Assembly (NCBI GenBank): GCA_949128115.1
Contig: OX421963.1
Location: 80,719,635-80,783,634, forward strand
Direction: 5' to 3'
Source: Anaspis maculata
Taxonomy: Eukaryota; Arthropoda; Insecta; Coleoptera; Scraptiidae
DNA: 64,000 nucleotides
Shown piece after piece: positions 1 to 11,529 of this stretch (its first letter is position 1; every line of letters starts with the position of its first letter). The position numbers and the translations under genes are program-made. The notes under the pieces are model-generated. The model saw only the letters and a list, made by a program, of their open reading frames with translations. It was not told the origin of the DNA and did not search any database.

Positions 1-3000
1 ATTCACGTGTTGATTTTCAAACCTGGGGCAAGCAATTATTATGCCCCATGGTGTACCAGTGTACCCATCTTGGCGTTAATAATCTCGGACGTGAAAGTTG
101 TTTCAAGCGTTAGAAATTGCAAAGTTGTACCTAGCAGAGCTCTCAGAGTGTACAGCAGTTGGTAGCAGTGGTGTGGGAAAACGAGTTTTCTGCATAATAA
201 CATAAAACAATTCCAAAGCCAGTGCTAGTCTAGTAGTTTAGATATCCTATTTTTAGGATATTAGAAACCTCGCAGAATATACGCTTTTGACACGTAAACT
301 GAGTCACCTGAATGATAAGGGGAGCTCTCGCGCAGTAATGTATTCCGTGGACGAATGGGGTTGGGAAAGCAAGCGCACAGAATAAAAGTTCGCTTTCAGC
401 ACACGAGGGGAAGTAATTATTGCCTTTGGAAATCGTACAGTTTCTCTGGTTTGGTCTAAAACTATGTTGGCGATGTAACAATAGCTTCAGTTACTGCTCG
501 CCAGGAACTACGCGTTCTAAATGCAAGACACATTGAACTATTCCAGCTAAAAGCTGCAACTGCACTCAAGAACCCGCCACGGGCCACTGCTGGTAAAACC
601 GACAAAGAATCATAATCTGTAAACGTATTCTTCACAAAATGTTTAGCTTTTATCCTTACAGGGTATATTTTGAACACCCCTCGTACATGGAAATGGTATC
701 CGATTATACGGATCATTCGCGCTGACGTGAAATTCAAGTACGGTAATAATTTATATCTAAGTGTTTTTTAAGTCCAGTTTAAGGTGATACTGTTAGTATA
801 AATTCAAGTGTTGTTTTGACACTTTTTCCAACAAAACAATGTCAAGTTTTGAATAATGCAAGTGACACAGAACTCAGTCAATAACAAATTATTTTTGGGA
901 AAAAACCTGGAAACTGGTATACGCGATCAAGTTTTAATTAAAAAGATGTTGACAAAACAGAAAAAAGCAAAGAAGAAAGCATGAGCGCTGAAGCAGTGAC
1001 TATGGAAATGAGATTTATCAAAATTCCAAGGTCGCAAAAGCACGGTGCTTTACAAAACAACATCCTTGCTTGATATGGAATCTATGTAGATCGTATCAAG
1101 AAAATATGATGACTGTTGGAATTGAATAAGAATAAAACCCGAGTGTTGTCTTGTCTTGATGACATCAGGATTATAATGGAAAGCCACAACTCGTTGAAAT
1201 TTGAGTTGTAAATAAATATGGGTATAAAAATAAAAATATATACAGGGTTGAATCGTGAAGGATTGAAATTACGAACTGATCAGTTTAGGGCGACATCCCT
1301 TGCCCTGTAGTATGTCTGATGTGTTGTTGCCCTGGTTGTCTAACCAGGCTGCTTGGGTATTTATTTCTTTAGTGGCCACCGCTCACCTAGCAGCATTAGC
1401 GAGGAGTCGTCAACCAGTAGAGACGATGTGTCTCTTGTCATTTGGTGATAGCTGTCACAATATACACAACACGTCTATCAAGGCGTCATCATCAAGCTAG
1501 CATCTACCCTTGGTGCCAACACAATACATTTTTTCCATGGCTTGCTCTAATGAAAAAAGTGTCGTGAAATTGAATCCATATACTTTTCCGAATCCATAGT
1601 AAGCAATGGTTGTCAAGTTTGGTACTTGAAATCTTGACTGTTTCTCGGCTGAAACGGAGCCAGGTATATACAGGGTTTGGAAATGTCTCAATTTCGAAAC
1701 AAAATTTGAATTAATCAGCATTTTTCGAAACCCTACCTAGAAATGCAGATAGGTACACCCAAGTATAACAGAGAGAATCGTGTGTTGTTCATTTTCTCGC
1801 GGCACGATATCCAACTCGGCCGGAATAATTTCACAAGTCATTAATGTAAATCAGTCTATTATCGGCTTAAGTAGTACGAAATCGAGTCAGTTTATCCTCT
1901 CCATACACACTCACTTCCCTTCAGAACTAATCCTATCAAGGCGGCGCGCGGAGAACGGACCCGAAGCCCGCTTGCTTCTCTACGCCAGTAAAACAAGATG
2001 CTATCTCGCCCAGGACGGTGCCAAGGGGCAGAGGCAGCAACTTTTGACGATGAGAAACTGGATTAGAGGAGGACCCTCCCTCGTTTTGCGCGCATACTGG
2101 GAAACTTGCGTCCATTGAATTGTGCAAATTACCGACCTAAGCAGTTTTAGAGACCTTTTTTTTTTCCCGTTCCTTCACTCCGGCGTGCAGCATTTGGAAA
2201 GTTCCAACGTTATGGTCGATTTATGCTAATGCATGTTTTATTTTAATAAAAAAAAAATCGCTTCCTCAAATGGAGCTGGCAGCGCTTCTTAATTATCGAC
2301 GAGGTCATAAGAAAACTGAAACTGCATCGGTTTTCTTTCGCCTTTGTTTTATATGCTATCAGTTTGGAAGCTGCTGTGCTGCAATTACTACGAAGGCATG
2401 GTAGAATGATAAATGTTGTTTACGTGAGTTCTCGTTTTGGTTCTCTCGATCCTCTCCCACTCGTTACACGAGCTCTATGCACACTCCTAATAAATAACAC
2501 AATGGTTGTGTTGATACTGAAAGTCCTTCGATAAACAATCGCGTTATCCCGTTGCACGGTATAGAAAAATGTCGGCGACGAATAAGCTGGTTACTTTACT
2601 TTTGTCAAGTTTTAGATCCTTTAATAGGGTCATGAATTTATTTTTAGAACATTTTATCATAACAGCAATGGAAATACTCGAAAATCTACAAGGTGACAAT
2701 AAAATTGAAGTCAACTCCAACTGACCAGACCTCAATCACCAATACTATCAACAGATTCAACACTGATCATCTCTTGTCTTGAGTGTAACATTTGAAAAGA
2801 ATACGAGTCTACGTCACTTTTATCTAAATAATTTCTAATAATCGGAAACACCCTTGAATAAAGAGTTTTCTACAAACTGTGGAACCTTAAGGGTGACGTC
2901 CCAAAATGTTGTTTTTCTTCTTACGGTTCCATTGTTATCAGTGCTTCGAGAGAAAAACTGAGAAGAAAACGGGGATCTGAAATTTGATTGTCTAGTCGGA

Positions 3001-3890
3001 TAGCAATTTTTGTTTTTTGTTGTTGAAAATTTTCCAAAAAAAAAGATGAAAAATAGCCACTGGACTATTTATATTTTTATTTATATTTTTGCCCAATTCA
3101 ATTTTAGAAATACCTGCTTTTTCCTTTTTGCATTTGGAGCATTGGCAGAGCCGAAACCGCAGAAGAAAAATTCTATCTCTATCTCTTCCTCACTCATCGT
3201 ATGTCACGGTCTCTCCTTCACTGTGAATCGTCACCGTTAAGGGCGTTTTGCACCCAGCATAATTAACATTTTTTGACCGATAGAAGAAAAATTTTCAAGA
3301 ACCATCCGTTGTGACTTTCCCAGGAATGATTTTCGCCATTCTAGATGCATGGTCCATGCATTTTCAAAATTCTGATCAACATTTTAATTTTTTTTTATCT
3401 CGACAATTTTGACATTTGACGGTTTTTTGGGAGTGGCTTTGAGAGACGGCACTGATTCGAAAACGCTTTTCTTTTGTCACTTTTTCAAAACTGTTTTTTT
3501 TTCAAATTTGCACTTTCCTCTGCATTTTCAAAATTTTGACTCCGACATCTCTTGAAAAAAATCTTTGAGAGATCAGAATTGAAATTTTCAACTCTTATTT
3601 TCGTTGTAATTGCAGATTTTTCAGCAATATTTCGAAATGAATTCCTACAAACGACTTTAATTGCCTAAAATATGGATCAATAAAATTTTATTAGATAAAA
3701 TGGCATTTGACATATGTATAGGTGCATAAAAACTATCGCATTCCGCTATAGTACTACACGGAGAAAAATATTAAGCTATATTAGACACAATTGAGGTGTA
3801 TTTAACAACAATCTGTAGGCGGATATAGGCCACCTCCAAGCGACTGTCCCTGTAACATTAGATTTGTGGATGAAAGGATGTTGTGCAGGT
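1..3890. other. intergenic DNA, no gene recognised
   Basis: I see no coding region here. All open frames are short and show no family motif. Two unpaired TATACAGGGTT motifs, near 1241 and 1670, resemble the ends of the TACAGGGT-type MITEs seen elsewhere in the window. The stretch from about 1497 to 1590 is a diverged copy of a dispersed repeat also found at 44943-45022 (inverted) and 45805-45885. The rest is AT-rich and featureless by eye. Confidence 0.5.
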
Positions 3891-3935
3891 TTAATTAAAT
3901 TAGTGTTGCACCAAACATAGTTTTATTGGTATTCG

Positions 3936-4150
3936 AACCACAATCTTGTAGTTGTATCAGCAGTGAATCTTGTGTACATGACAAAAAACTAGATACTCTC
4001 ATAATGGTGTATGAACGAATCACAAGCAGTTTGGGGATAAACCAAAAATTGAGTCTATTTAGCCCAACCGCAACTTTGTAGTTGATCCACCGTGAAGCTT
4101 TTGTACATAAAAACCAAAAACTACTTACATAATCATGTTGCATGGTTGAG
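3936..4150. repeat. diverged tandem duplication, period about 130 bp
   Basis: Two successive units begin with AACCRCAAYYTTGTAGTTG, at 3936 and 4066. Each runs through a similar GTGAA...TTGTGTACAT / TTTTGTACAT segment into a CATAAT-containing tail. The units are clearly related but diverged. No function is suggested. Confidence 0.5.
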
Positions 4151-4242
4151 TTATGCAAGTAGTTCCTATCTGACATAGCTCCAATTTTGTTGTTGCATTT
4201 TACATTTCCAATTTAGGTGGAATAGCACTTGTGAGGAGTTAA

Positions 4243-4634
4243 CGGGGTGCTAGGGCTAGGAGTCAGCAGCGGGTATGCAGTCTCGTATGAAACCACTTAA
4301 TTGAAAAAAACTGCGTGCAATCCAAGTTCTGTCAATGACACACTCTCGCCACAACTTTTCTACTTTTTTTGCGCAAAAATGCATAACATTCAGTTGAAAT
4401 TTCGGTAAAATATGAGTAAATTAGGAAAAAACGGGAAAAATACCCTCGAAAAATCGGGTTTTTGGTATTTTAATCGTATCTTCTCGAAATTTCAACTGAA
4501 GGTTGCAACAATTTTTGCATGAAAAAAAGTTGTGGCTAAAGTGTGGCAAAGTTTAAATTGCAGGCACATTTTTTTATGGAGTGGTTTTATACGAGACGGC
4601 ATGCACGCTGCCGGCCTCTAGTGCTAGCGGCCCG
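4243..4634. mobile_element. foldback MITE flanked by TTAA (piggyBac-like target)
   Basis: The element starts CGGGGTGCTAGGGC and ends GCTAGCGGCCCG. It is flanked on both sides by TTAA (4239-4242 and 4635-4638). The two halves are imperfect inverted copies: GTCTCGTATGAAACCACTT near 4281 pairs with AGTGGTTTTATACGAGAC near 4580, and TTGAAATTTCGG near 4394 pairs with CGAAATTTCAA near 4486. It has no coding capacity. A TTAA target duplication is the hallmark of piggyBac-type transposases, so a non-autonomous piggyBac relative is inferred. Membership by TIR sequence is not tested. Confidence 0.7.
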
Positions 4635-4953
4635 TTAAGGGACCAGCAATAATATATTATTTTAGTCAATGTTAAAGTCCATAAAAAACTCGTTATCGAT
4701 CACATTGATTTTATTGATAAATCTGTATAAAAAAGTAACACATTTCTTAACCATAAAGGTAGGTACATAGTAGCAGATACTTATCGTATTATATTACAAC
4801 CTACTTGAGCATGTTTTTGACACTGAATGTATGTATAAACATAAATGGTTTACCGCATTCTGTGACTATATATTGAACATTTTCACAATAATTACATAAC
4901 ACGTAGGTATATGCATACAATAGATCCAGTCACACATCTCTTTCATGTTTTAG

Positions 4954-6124
4954 CTAGGAGGATATAAGAATAGGGAGGGAGGGTTCGTCATAAAAAGTGA
5001 AGCCATGGAAATTTCATATCCGCCATCTTTGTACGCCCAAAATTTTTATCACTTTACCATTGAAACTGAATATTTCCACGTCAAGTTCTGCGAGCTGTCG
5101 CTCTTGTCAGTGTCAGTCTATGACGCTTTGTGCTGCACGAGTAGCTATATGCTGCACCAGATCCAGCCACATCCTTCCTAAATATGATCGTTGGATTACA
5201 TAAAGGAATTTCATCACAGGTTTCACTCGCTTCTACTTATTAGCATTTTCGTCACTAACTTCGTGGTAGGTAATAGTCCGTAGCAGGATAGAAATTCCAC
5301 CAAGATAGATACCTAGGTGGGTACTTTTCATTGTAATTTTGCCATGAACCTTGAAGTCTACACAGGCCTCAAAATTGGCTGATGATGAGGTTTCCAGAGT
5401 ACCTACCTCCTATCACTGTTCAGTGTAGATCACAGAGTGTAGATCATCATTAGGTGTATTAACAATGGCCGCATTCGTAAGTCACAACAGTTGTGGAGCA
5501 CTTCCACGCCATTGGTCAAAACTGAAATTCCGACGAATCGCGTGGAAGTGCTCCACAACTGTTGTGACTTACGAATGCGGCCAATGCTGACCTCACAAAT
5601 ACGTGGTAAAATCTAGGAGGAAAGAATCGAACTGCTCATTTTCTACTCATCATTTTTGGAATTTGCTGGTCATTCTCATCCTTGCCTTGAATTCTACTGA
5701 AACATCAGGCGACCCCATACTACAGGTAGGCATCTTCCCTTCGGCAGCTCCGGCTCGCATTGATGGGATAGGTATTCTTCATACATGATATTGTATCCAG
5801 CGCACGTAGTCTCTGTCTTTCCCACACCTGGGAAAGCTGATCTATTCAGCTCCTATAGATGAAGCACTATCCAAACAAGATCCAGGCACAAAGATAAAAG
5901 ATATCAGGCAGGACTCATTTTATGTCAATCAAAAAAATCTCACTAACCTCAAATAGTTTCAAATTATTTCAATAACGTCAATTAATTCACAAAAGTCAAA
6001 AGACTCCTGTAACTAGATGCAATATTTGGGCGTAGTTGCTACCTCACCCCTTACGTCTCCTGGCTTCATTTCCCCCCGCCCACAAGCTGGGTTATACTCC
6101 CTCCCTATTCTTATATCCTCCTTG
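4954..6124. mobile_element. non-autonomous DNA transposon with 8-bp TSD TGTTTTAG (hAT-like)
   Basis: The element is bounded by identical 8-bp duplications TGTTTTAG at 4946-4953 and 6125-6132. Its termini are inverted repeats of 28 bp with one mismatch. The left end begins CTAGGAGGATATAAG and the right end finishes CTTATATCCTCCTTG. An 8-bp duplication fits hAT-type (also P-type) transposition. There is no transposase frame inside. The interior carries a separate perfect hairpin at 5466-5583, probably a later insertion. Confidence 0.75.
5466..5583. mobile_element. short palindromic MITE with perfect 44-bp arms
   Basis: The arms 5466-5509 and 5540-5583 are exact reverse complements (TGGCCGCATTCGTAAG... 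/ ...CTTACGAATGCGGCCA), separated by a 30-base loop. Perfect arms imply a young element or ongoing arm homogenisation. No target duplication longer than one or two bases is evident. It sits inside the 8-bp-TSD element at 4954-6124. A transcript would fold into a near-ideal hairpin. Confidence 0.75.
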
Positions 6125-6132
6125 TGTTTTAG

Positions 6133-8680
6133 ATTTCATGAGTTGAATTGACCAGAGTTGAATTCTGGTCAGTCGGTCCCACAATAATCACCATGGGTTG
6201 AAGGGTTTCTGTGAAACGCTGCAGTCTCTTTCTTCTCTCATCGATAGTTTCATGTAATTTGTCAATAGTCTAAGAACAAAACCAAAATTTTATCCAATTT
6301 GTTGTTCGCAGTTTTAAATAAATTCGACAAACAAGTTGGATAGAATAATGATAGGAGATTGGTGGACATGTGAGAGTGATTGTGAATGGTGAGTTATGGA
6401 AATCATATTATGTGCAACTGCCAACATAACCATAAACTGAAGAAATGATAATATATGCAGTAATCAAAGTTGATCAATATTACACGGGACAGTACTTACT
6501 TCTATGTGACATCAAAACGCTAGCTGGATCTCCAATTTCAATGGTCTGTTCTTCTCGCCGGCCTGTTTCGACTTCATCGGACATGGGGGAAGAAGAAGCG
6601 GCAAAAGCAAGAATGCCAAAACTTGTTGATGTTCTGAAACGTTCATTTAAAATTTGATATAGAGGGTGTTTCGTTGATGGTTACGGAAATTTGAACTGCA
6701 GATAGACCTCATCAAAATGAGGAAACCTCTATGCTACATATTTTGCAAAACACGCTTAGCGTTTTGAGTAAAAGCTTTCCGAAAATTCTGGGAACTTTCG
6801 AGAACCACTCTTAATTTTTCAGCCCATGATCAACCTAGGTATCAGCAGTAATCATAAGTTGTTGCGCTAGGCAAGTGGCTCTAAACTGAACGGCTTTGTT
6901 TTGCGTGATTTTTTCAGTAAATAATACTGGCTGTTGGTATACGGTAGCAATTTTTGAACAAATTTGTACCGTGGCCTCACTTGTGGGATAATTTCCTTTA
7001 TCATTTCATTGTTCAACGATAGGAAAACCTCCAAATCTAGTTGGTTCTCTCATATACTGGTTCTCTTTTAACAAATACATCTAACATGTAACCTTCACCA
7101 TTCAACCCATCATGCAACAGATTACTTACCTTTAAATGTTGGCACTAAGCATTCGAAGCCCCATTCTGATAACAGTTGCTCCACCGTGTCCATTTTGCTG
7201 CATCAATACAACACTTTCGAAACCAAACTGAACTTGCACAAACCTGCAATCCTGCAAAGCAAAGAGGTGGTGATGGAGATGTCGCGCACGTTATTTGCGA
7301 TCGGAACTGAGAAAAACACAGTTTATGTTTGGGTTACTCAAAAGTTGTGTATAGAGTTACCACAAAGAAGTAGATTTTAACAACACAAAACCTAGAGTAC
7401 TACATTTCGTGGTGCAGATATGAATATAACGGTGCGATGATCCAGCTACAAATTGTGGTTGCCATACAAATAACAGTCATGGAAAAATTATACATTGTTT
7501 CTAGTTCTTCCAAACAAACGAAGAGATGAATTCGGAGTCTTGAGGTTTCAGCTCAAAGAACATTATGATGGTTGAAATATTGTTGTGCTATCAACTAGTC
7601 GTCTGTCAAGCTCAGCCCCAAGATTGCAGTTGATTGAGGAATAGTCACTTATTATTGCAACATAACGTATCAACACCAATCGTGATTTATTCCCAAGAAC
7701 TTGGTCCTTTCCGGCTAGAAGTAAAATCTGATATGCCAATACCAATTCGGTTTAAAAAGATGCACAATTTTCCAACATTTGTAAAATGTTCAAATTTACA
7801 AAAATATTTTTCTCCGTGTACCACTACTCTCGACCAGTACTACCTCATGTACTATGGTATAATCATGGAATTCTCTATAAAACCCCCAATAAATTGGAGA
7901 CCAATTCTTCCACTCATTTTTTAAGTTGCAAAATTCCCAAATGGTCTAACAGTCTTTCGAACCCTTCAACTTCGTTATTTCGGAAAGTTTTAGTGAATTA
8001 ATCAGGACAGAATTATGCGTGGAAAATATCAATCACTGGATGTGTATCAAATTTGTTTTCTATACAGGGTGAGTCATAATCAAGTCGTAGTACAAATCTA
8101 GTAGATAGCTGATATTTGTTCACTCATGATTCTGTCATGACCAGTTTATTGAAATATTTCTGAATACGAAACTATCGGAGGTCGAAGGAATGAATCTTCT
8201 TCCTTCTTGACTTCGGAATTTGAATTCGAATTTTATTTCTACATTTTATGTGGGTCATAGAAGCATATACCGTATGTTGTAGTGCCATACTTTTGAAATA
8301 CTTACTGGATCACTTGAAAAAATCGAATCAAAAGTTTTGCAATAATTTAAAAAAAAAATCAAAAATTTTTGTTCTTATGTTCAAAATAGCTGGAAAAGAA
8401 GTATGTTATGCAAAATGGTATTCTTAATGTCATATTAAAGTTTGAGAAAAATCCTATGCACCATCATTCAAATAACGCAAAAAACAAGTTTTTCAAGAGT
8501 CATGAAAATGGCATGTATCAGAATGATGATAAAAATTTGTACACAATTACATCGGGTATAGTAACAGCATCCGTGAACAGCATCAATAAATGGAATCTGC
8601 AAAAAATTACTTTTTTTCTACTTTACCCTTACCTACGTCGAGTTCATCAGCGAAGGAAATGGCCAAAAACACCTTAAATT
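6133..8680. other. intergenic DNA, no gene recognised
   Basis: There are only short frames without motifs. A single TATACAGGGTGAG end-like motif lies near 8064 with no matching right end nearby. I see nothing else to annotate. Confidence 0.4.
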
Positions 8681-9022
8681 TAAGGTGACCGGAATACTGG
8701 TCAAATAACACAGTTTTCCTTCAGTTCTAGTCTAGTAACCTTATTCTCTGGAAGAGAATTACCATTTAGGTCTCTTTTGAAAGCTACAAGAATGGTCTTC
8801 ACGGAAAGAGCTATAATTTATAATTTTTGGAAAAAAATACCTAAATTTTTGAAAATTATTCTTCAAAAATTTAAAACTTCAGCTCGTCACGTTGAAGACC
8901 ATTCTTGTAGCTTTCAAAAGAGACCTTAATGGTAATTTTCTTCCAGAGAATATGGTTACTGGAACTGAAGGGAAACTGTGTCATTTTTGACCAATATTCC
9001 GGCCTCGATTCCGGCCACCTTA
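8681..9022. mobile_element. palindromic foldback repeat (family H)
   Basis: The left arm (about 8681-8803) and right arm (about 8898-9022) are inverted copies. AAGGTGACCGGAATACTGGT pairs with the ACCAATATTCCGG...CCACCTT end, and AGGTCTCTTTTGAAAGCTAC near 8769 pairs with GTAGCTTTCAAAAGAGACCT near 8908. The loop is AT-rich. Diverged pieces of the same family lie at 27684-27803 and about 61320-61440, sharing the CTTTCRAAAGAGACCT core. It is non-coding. Confidence 0.7.
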
Positions 9023-10986
9023 AAAGAAACCTTCACCCCTTGAGGGCATTTCAAAATCATAAGTTGCAAGTTGTTGTCCAGAGTGGCGCGATACTCAGAG
9101 GAATCCATTCCTGTCTATCAAAATGAGTTTGCTTTTTATGGTTGAACCCCAGGTTGAACATTTTTGTTAAGATGTCTCAATTTGCAATTTGGAAATTTTT
9201 ATGTTGGAATCATTTGACATTTTTTTAATACCACTTCAAAAGATTCAATTTGAAATTTTCAAGGCTATTTTCACTTTGAATTGAAATTTTCAAGGTAATT
9301 TTGATTTTGATTTTTGAAGTTGAATACTCAGAAATCGGAATTGATTTAAGATTCAAGGATAATACTATTTACTCCTTGAGGGTGTTCCAAACGCAAAACT
9401 TCTGTATTTATTGCACCGAAATTCAAATAGCGCACATCCACATCAGGAACCGATTCGATCATTCAATAGATTTGGACTGCACTGACTTTTCATGCCAACA
9501 TAGTACAAAACGAAGTTTTATTGAGCACATCCCTTCGAATATTACGGCAAATTTGTTGTTAGTTTGGGCTCTTGACTGTTTTATCACATTTGCGCCCTAG
9601 AACAGTTGTAAAAGGGATTGTTCAAATGTCAAGGGATCGGTGGGCCGATTATATTTTCGCATCGCAACGTACCCTCGAACATACCTTGACTTTTTTTACC
9701 TCTACCTGTCAACTAAATCATAATTAAACGTCAATTAATAGTCAAAAGCGTGACCTTTTTTTAAAACGAACTGATTTAACTTGTAATAAACATTTAAGTT
9801 TTTTCCAGCACCACCAGCATTTTTCTAATTCCTCCAACGTGGGGTTCGCTAAGCGCTAAGCACACGTTCCGGTAAAAATGCGAAAAGTTGGTGTGCTTGG
9901 TGAGCGCAAACAGCCGCTCGCTAGGCAATAAAAAAGCCGGAGGAAGCAGGGGGAGGTGTCGGGAGTTACTTAACGCAATTATCACAAGTAGAAACACTGG
10001 CAAGAGAGCCCCGGCCTGTGCCTGGCCTGGACGTATCTTTCGCCAAATCCAAGATAATCTCATCATCTCTCTCTCTCTCTCCGGAAAGATCAATATAACA
10101 ATCTTGGCGTGGGTGTGTGGGTGGTTTCATACCTTGCGCCCGAATTTGAATAAATTACCAAACCAAAAACTGTACTGATGCCTCGGAGAATTTACAGTTA
10201 GGACCCCGCGCAGGTCGTTGTGTGGTGGTAATGCAGAAACGTGCAAAAGCTCGGCGGAATAAATAAATATAATAATGTGGAAAACAATGGTTTTGTCACG
10301 TTCGCAGCTTGACCTGAAAATCTCATTGGAATATAACCGAAGGCGTTATTGGGGGTGGCGTAGCCTCGGAGCCGTTTTTTGTGCGGTGTATCTTATCTGG
10401 CAAGTGCTTAAAATGCAAATTTCGAAAGGGCGGTTCGCTTTAATTAACACTATGGCCTTAAATGATGCGTGCAGCTGACCCTTAAGGGTGTAATACCCCT
10501 TGCGCTTGTACGCATCAGCACACAGTTTTTTCTAACATCCAAGGGTGCGGTTGAGTTGTACAAACACACGTTGTACAAAGAGCTTTTAGAGATTGGAAAA
10601 AATGTTGATTTTAGAAAAACCTATTATAATTCCATATTATCGCAATCTTTATTGCTGAGAATGCTGAGGCAATGTTTACGTACCCTTTTCTCGCACTACT
10701 ATAATAATGAGTACCTAAGGCAATTTTTCGCGGGATTGCATCAGACTTTCGGAGAGAGAGAGATCTCAAAATAATCTTATTTGTCGAATGCGGAGTTGCA
10801 GAGATAGCATGTTTGGCAGAAGTTCCAATAACCCCGAACGCCACAATGCGACCACCCTGGCGTTGGGTGTTTGGCTCGTTTTCAATTGACGTGGCTTATT
10901 AAAAAAACCTTGAAACGTGTGCGGCTTGTGTTTTTGTTCCATGTGTGTGTGATTGAGTTCTGTGTCAGTTGAACTTGTTGAGCTCG
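9023..10986. other. intergenic DNA, no gene recognised
   Basis: No gene is recognised. A short (TC)n microsatellite lies at 10066-10081. The overlapping frames near 9800-10180 on both strands show no domain. Confidence 0.4.
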
Positions 10987-10988
10987 TA

Positions 10989-11527
10989 AGGGGTTTCTGA
11001 TGCGACTGAAAAAGTTGTTGACGGCAATCGGTTTTATTTTATTTTTTCGTCAAGTAGAAACTTTTCCAAAAAGAAAATGTACGGGCATTGCTATCATATT
11101 TTGAAAATTTCCAAAAAATTTTGAAAATTTTTTATTTTGATTTTCTAAAATTCAAAAACCAGATACCATCGACAATGCATCTTTCCTCAAGGAAGTCGCA
11201 TGCCAAATTTGAACTTTTTATTTTCAAAAAAAAGGTACCAAAAATGATTTCTACTGATCCACTTTTTCACGTCTATCGAGAAATCATTTTTGGTACCTTT
11301 TTTTTGAAAATAGTATGTATATTCAAATTTGGCATGTGACTTTCTTGAGAAAAGATGTATTGTCGATGCTACCTAGTTTTTGAATTTTCGAAAATCAAAA
11401 TCAAAAATTTTCAAAATTTGATAGCATTGCCCCTACATTTTCTTTTTGGAGGAGTTTCTACTTGACGAAAAAAATTAAATAAAACCGATTCCCGTCAACA
11501 ACTTTTTTAGTCGCATCAGAAACCCCT
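10989..11527. mobile_element. TA-flanked palindromic MITE (Tc1/mariner-like target)
   Basis: The element is flanked by TA (10987-10988 and 11528-11529). It reads AGGGGTTTCTGATGCGACTG at the left and CAGTCGCATCAGAAACCCCT with one change at the right. The arms are near-complementary over roughly 255 bases each, with a loop of about 25 bases near 11255. ATGATTTCTACTG near 11242 faces GAGAAATCAT near 11277. A TA duplication fits the IS630/Tc1/mariner group. There is no coding capacity. Confidence 0.75.
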
Positions 11528-11529
11528 TA

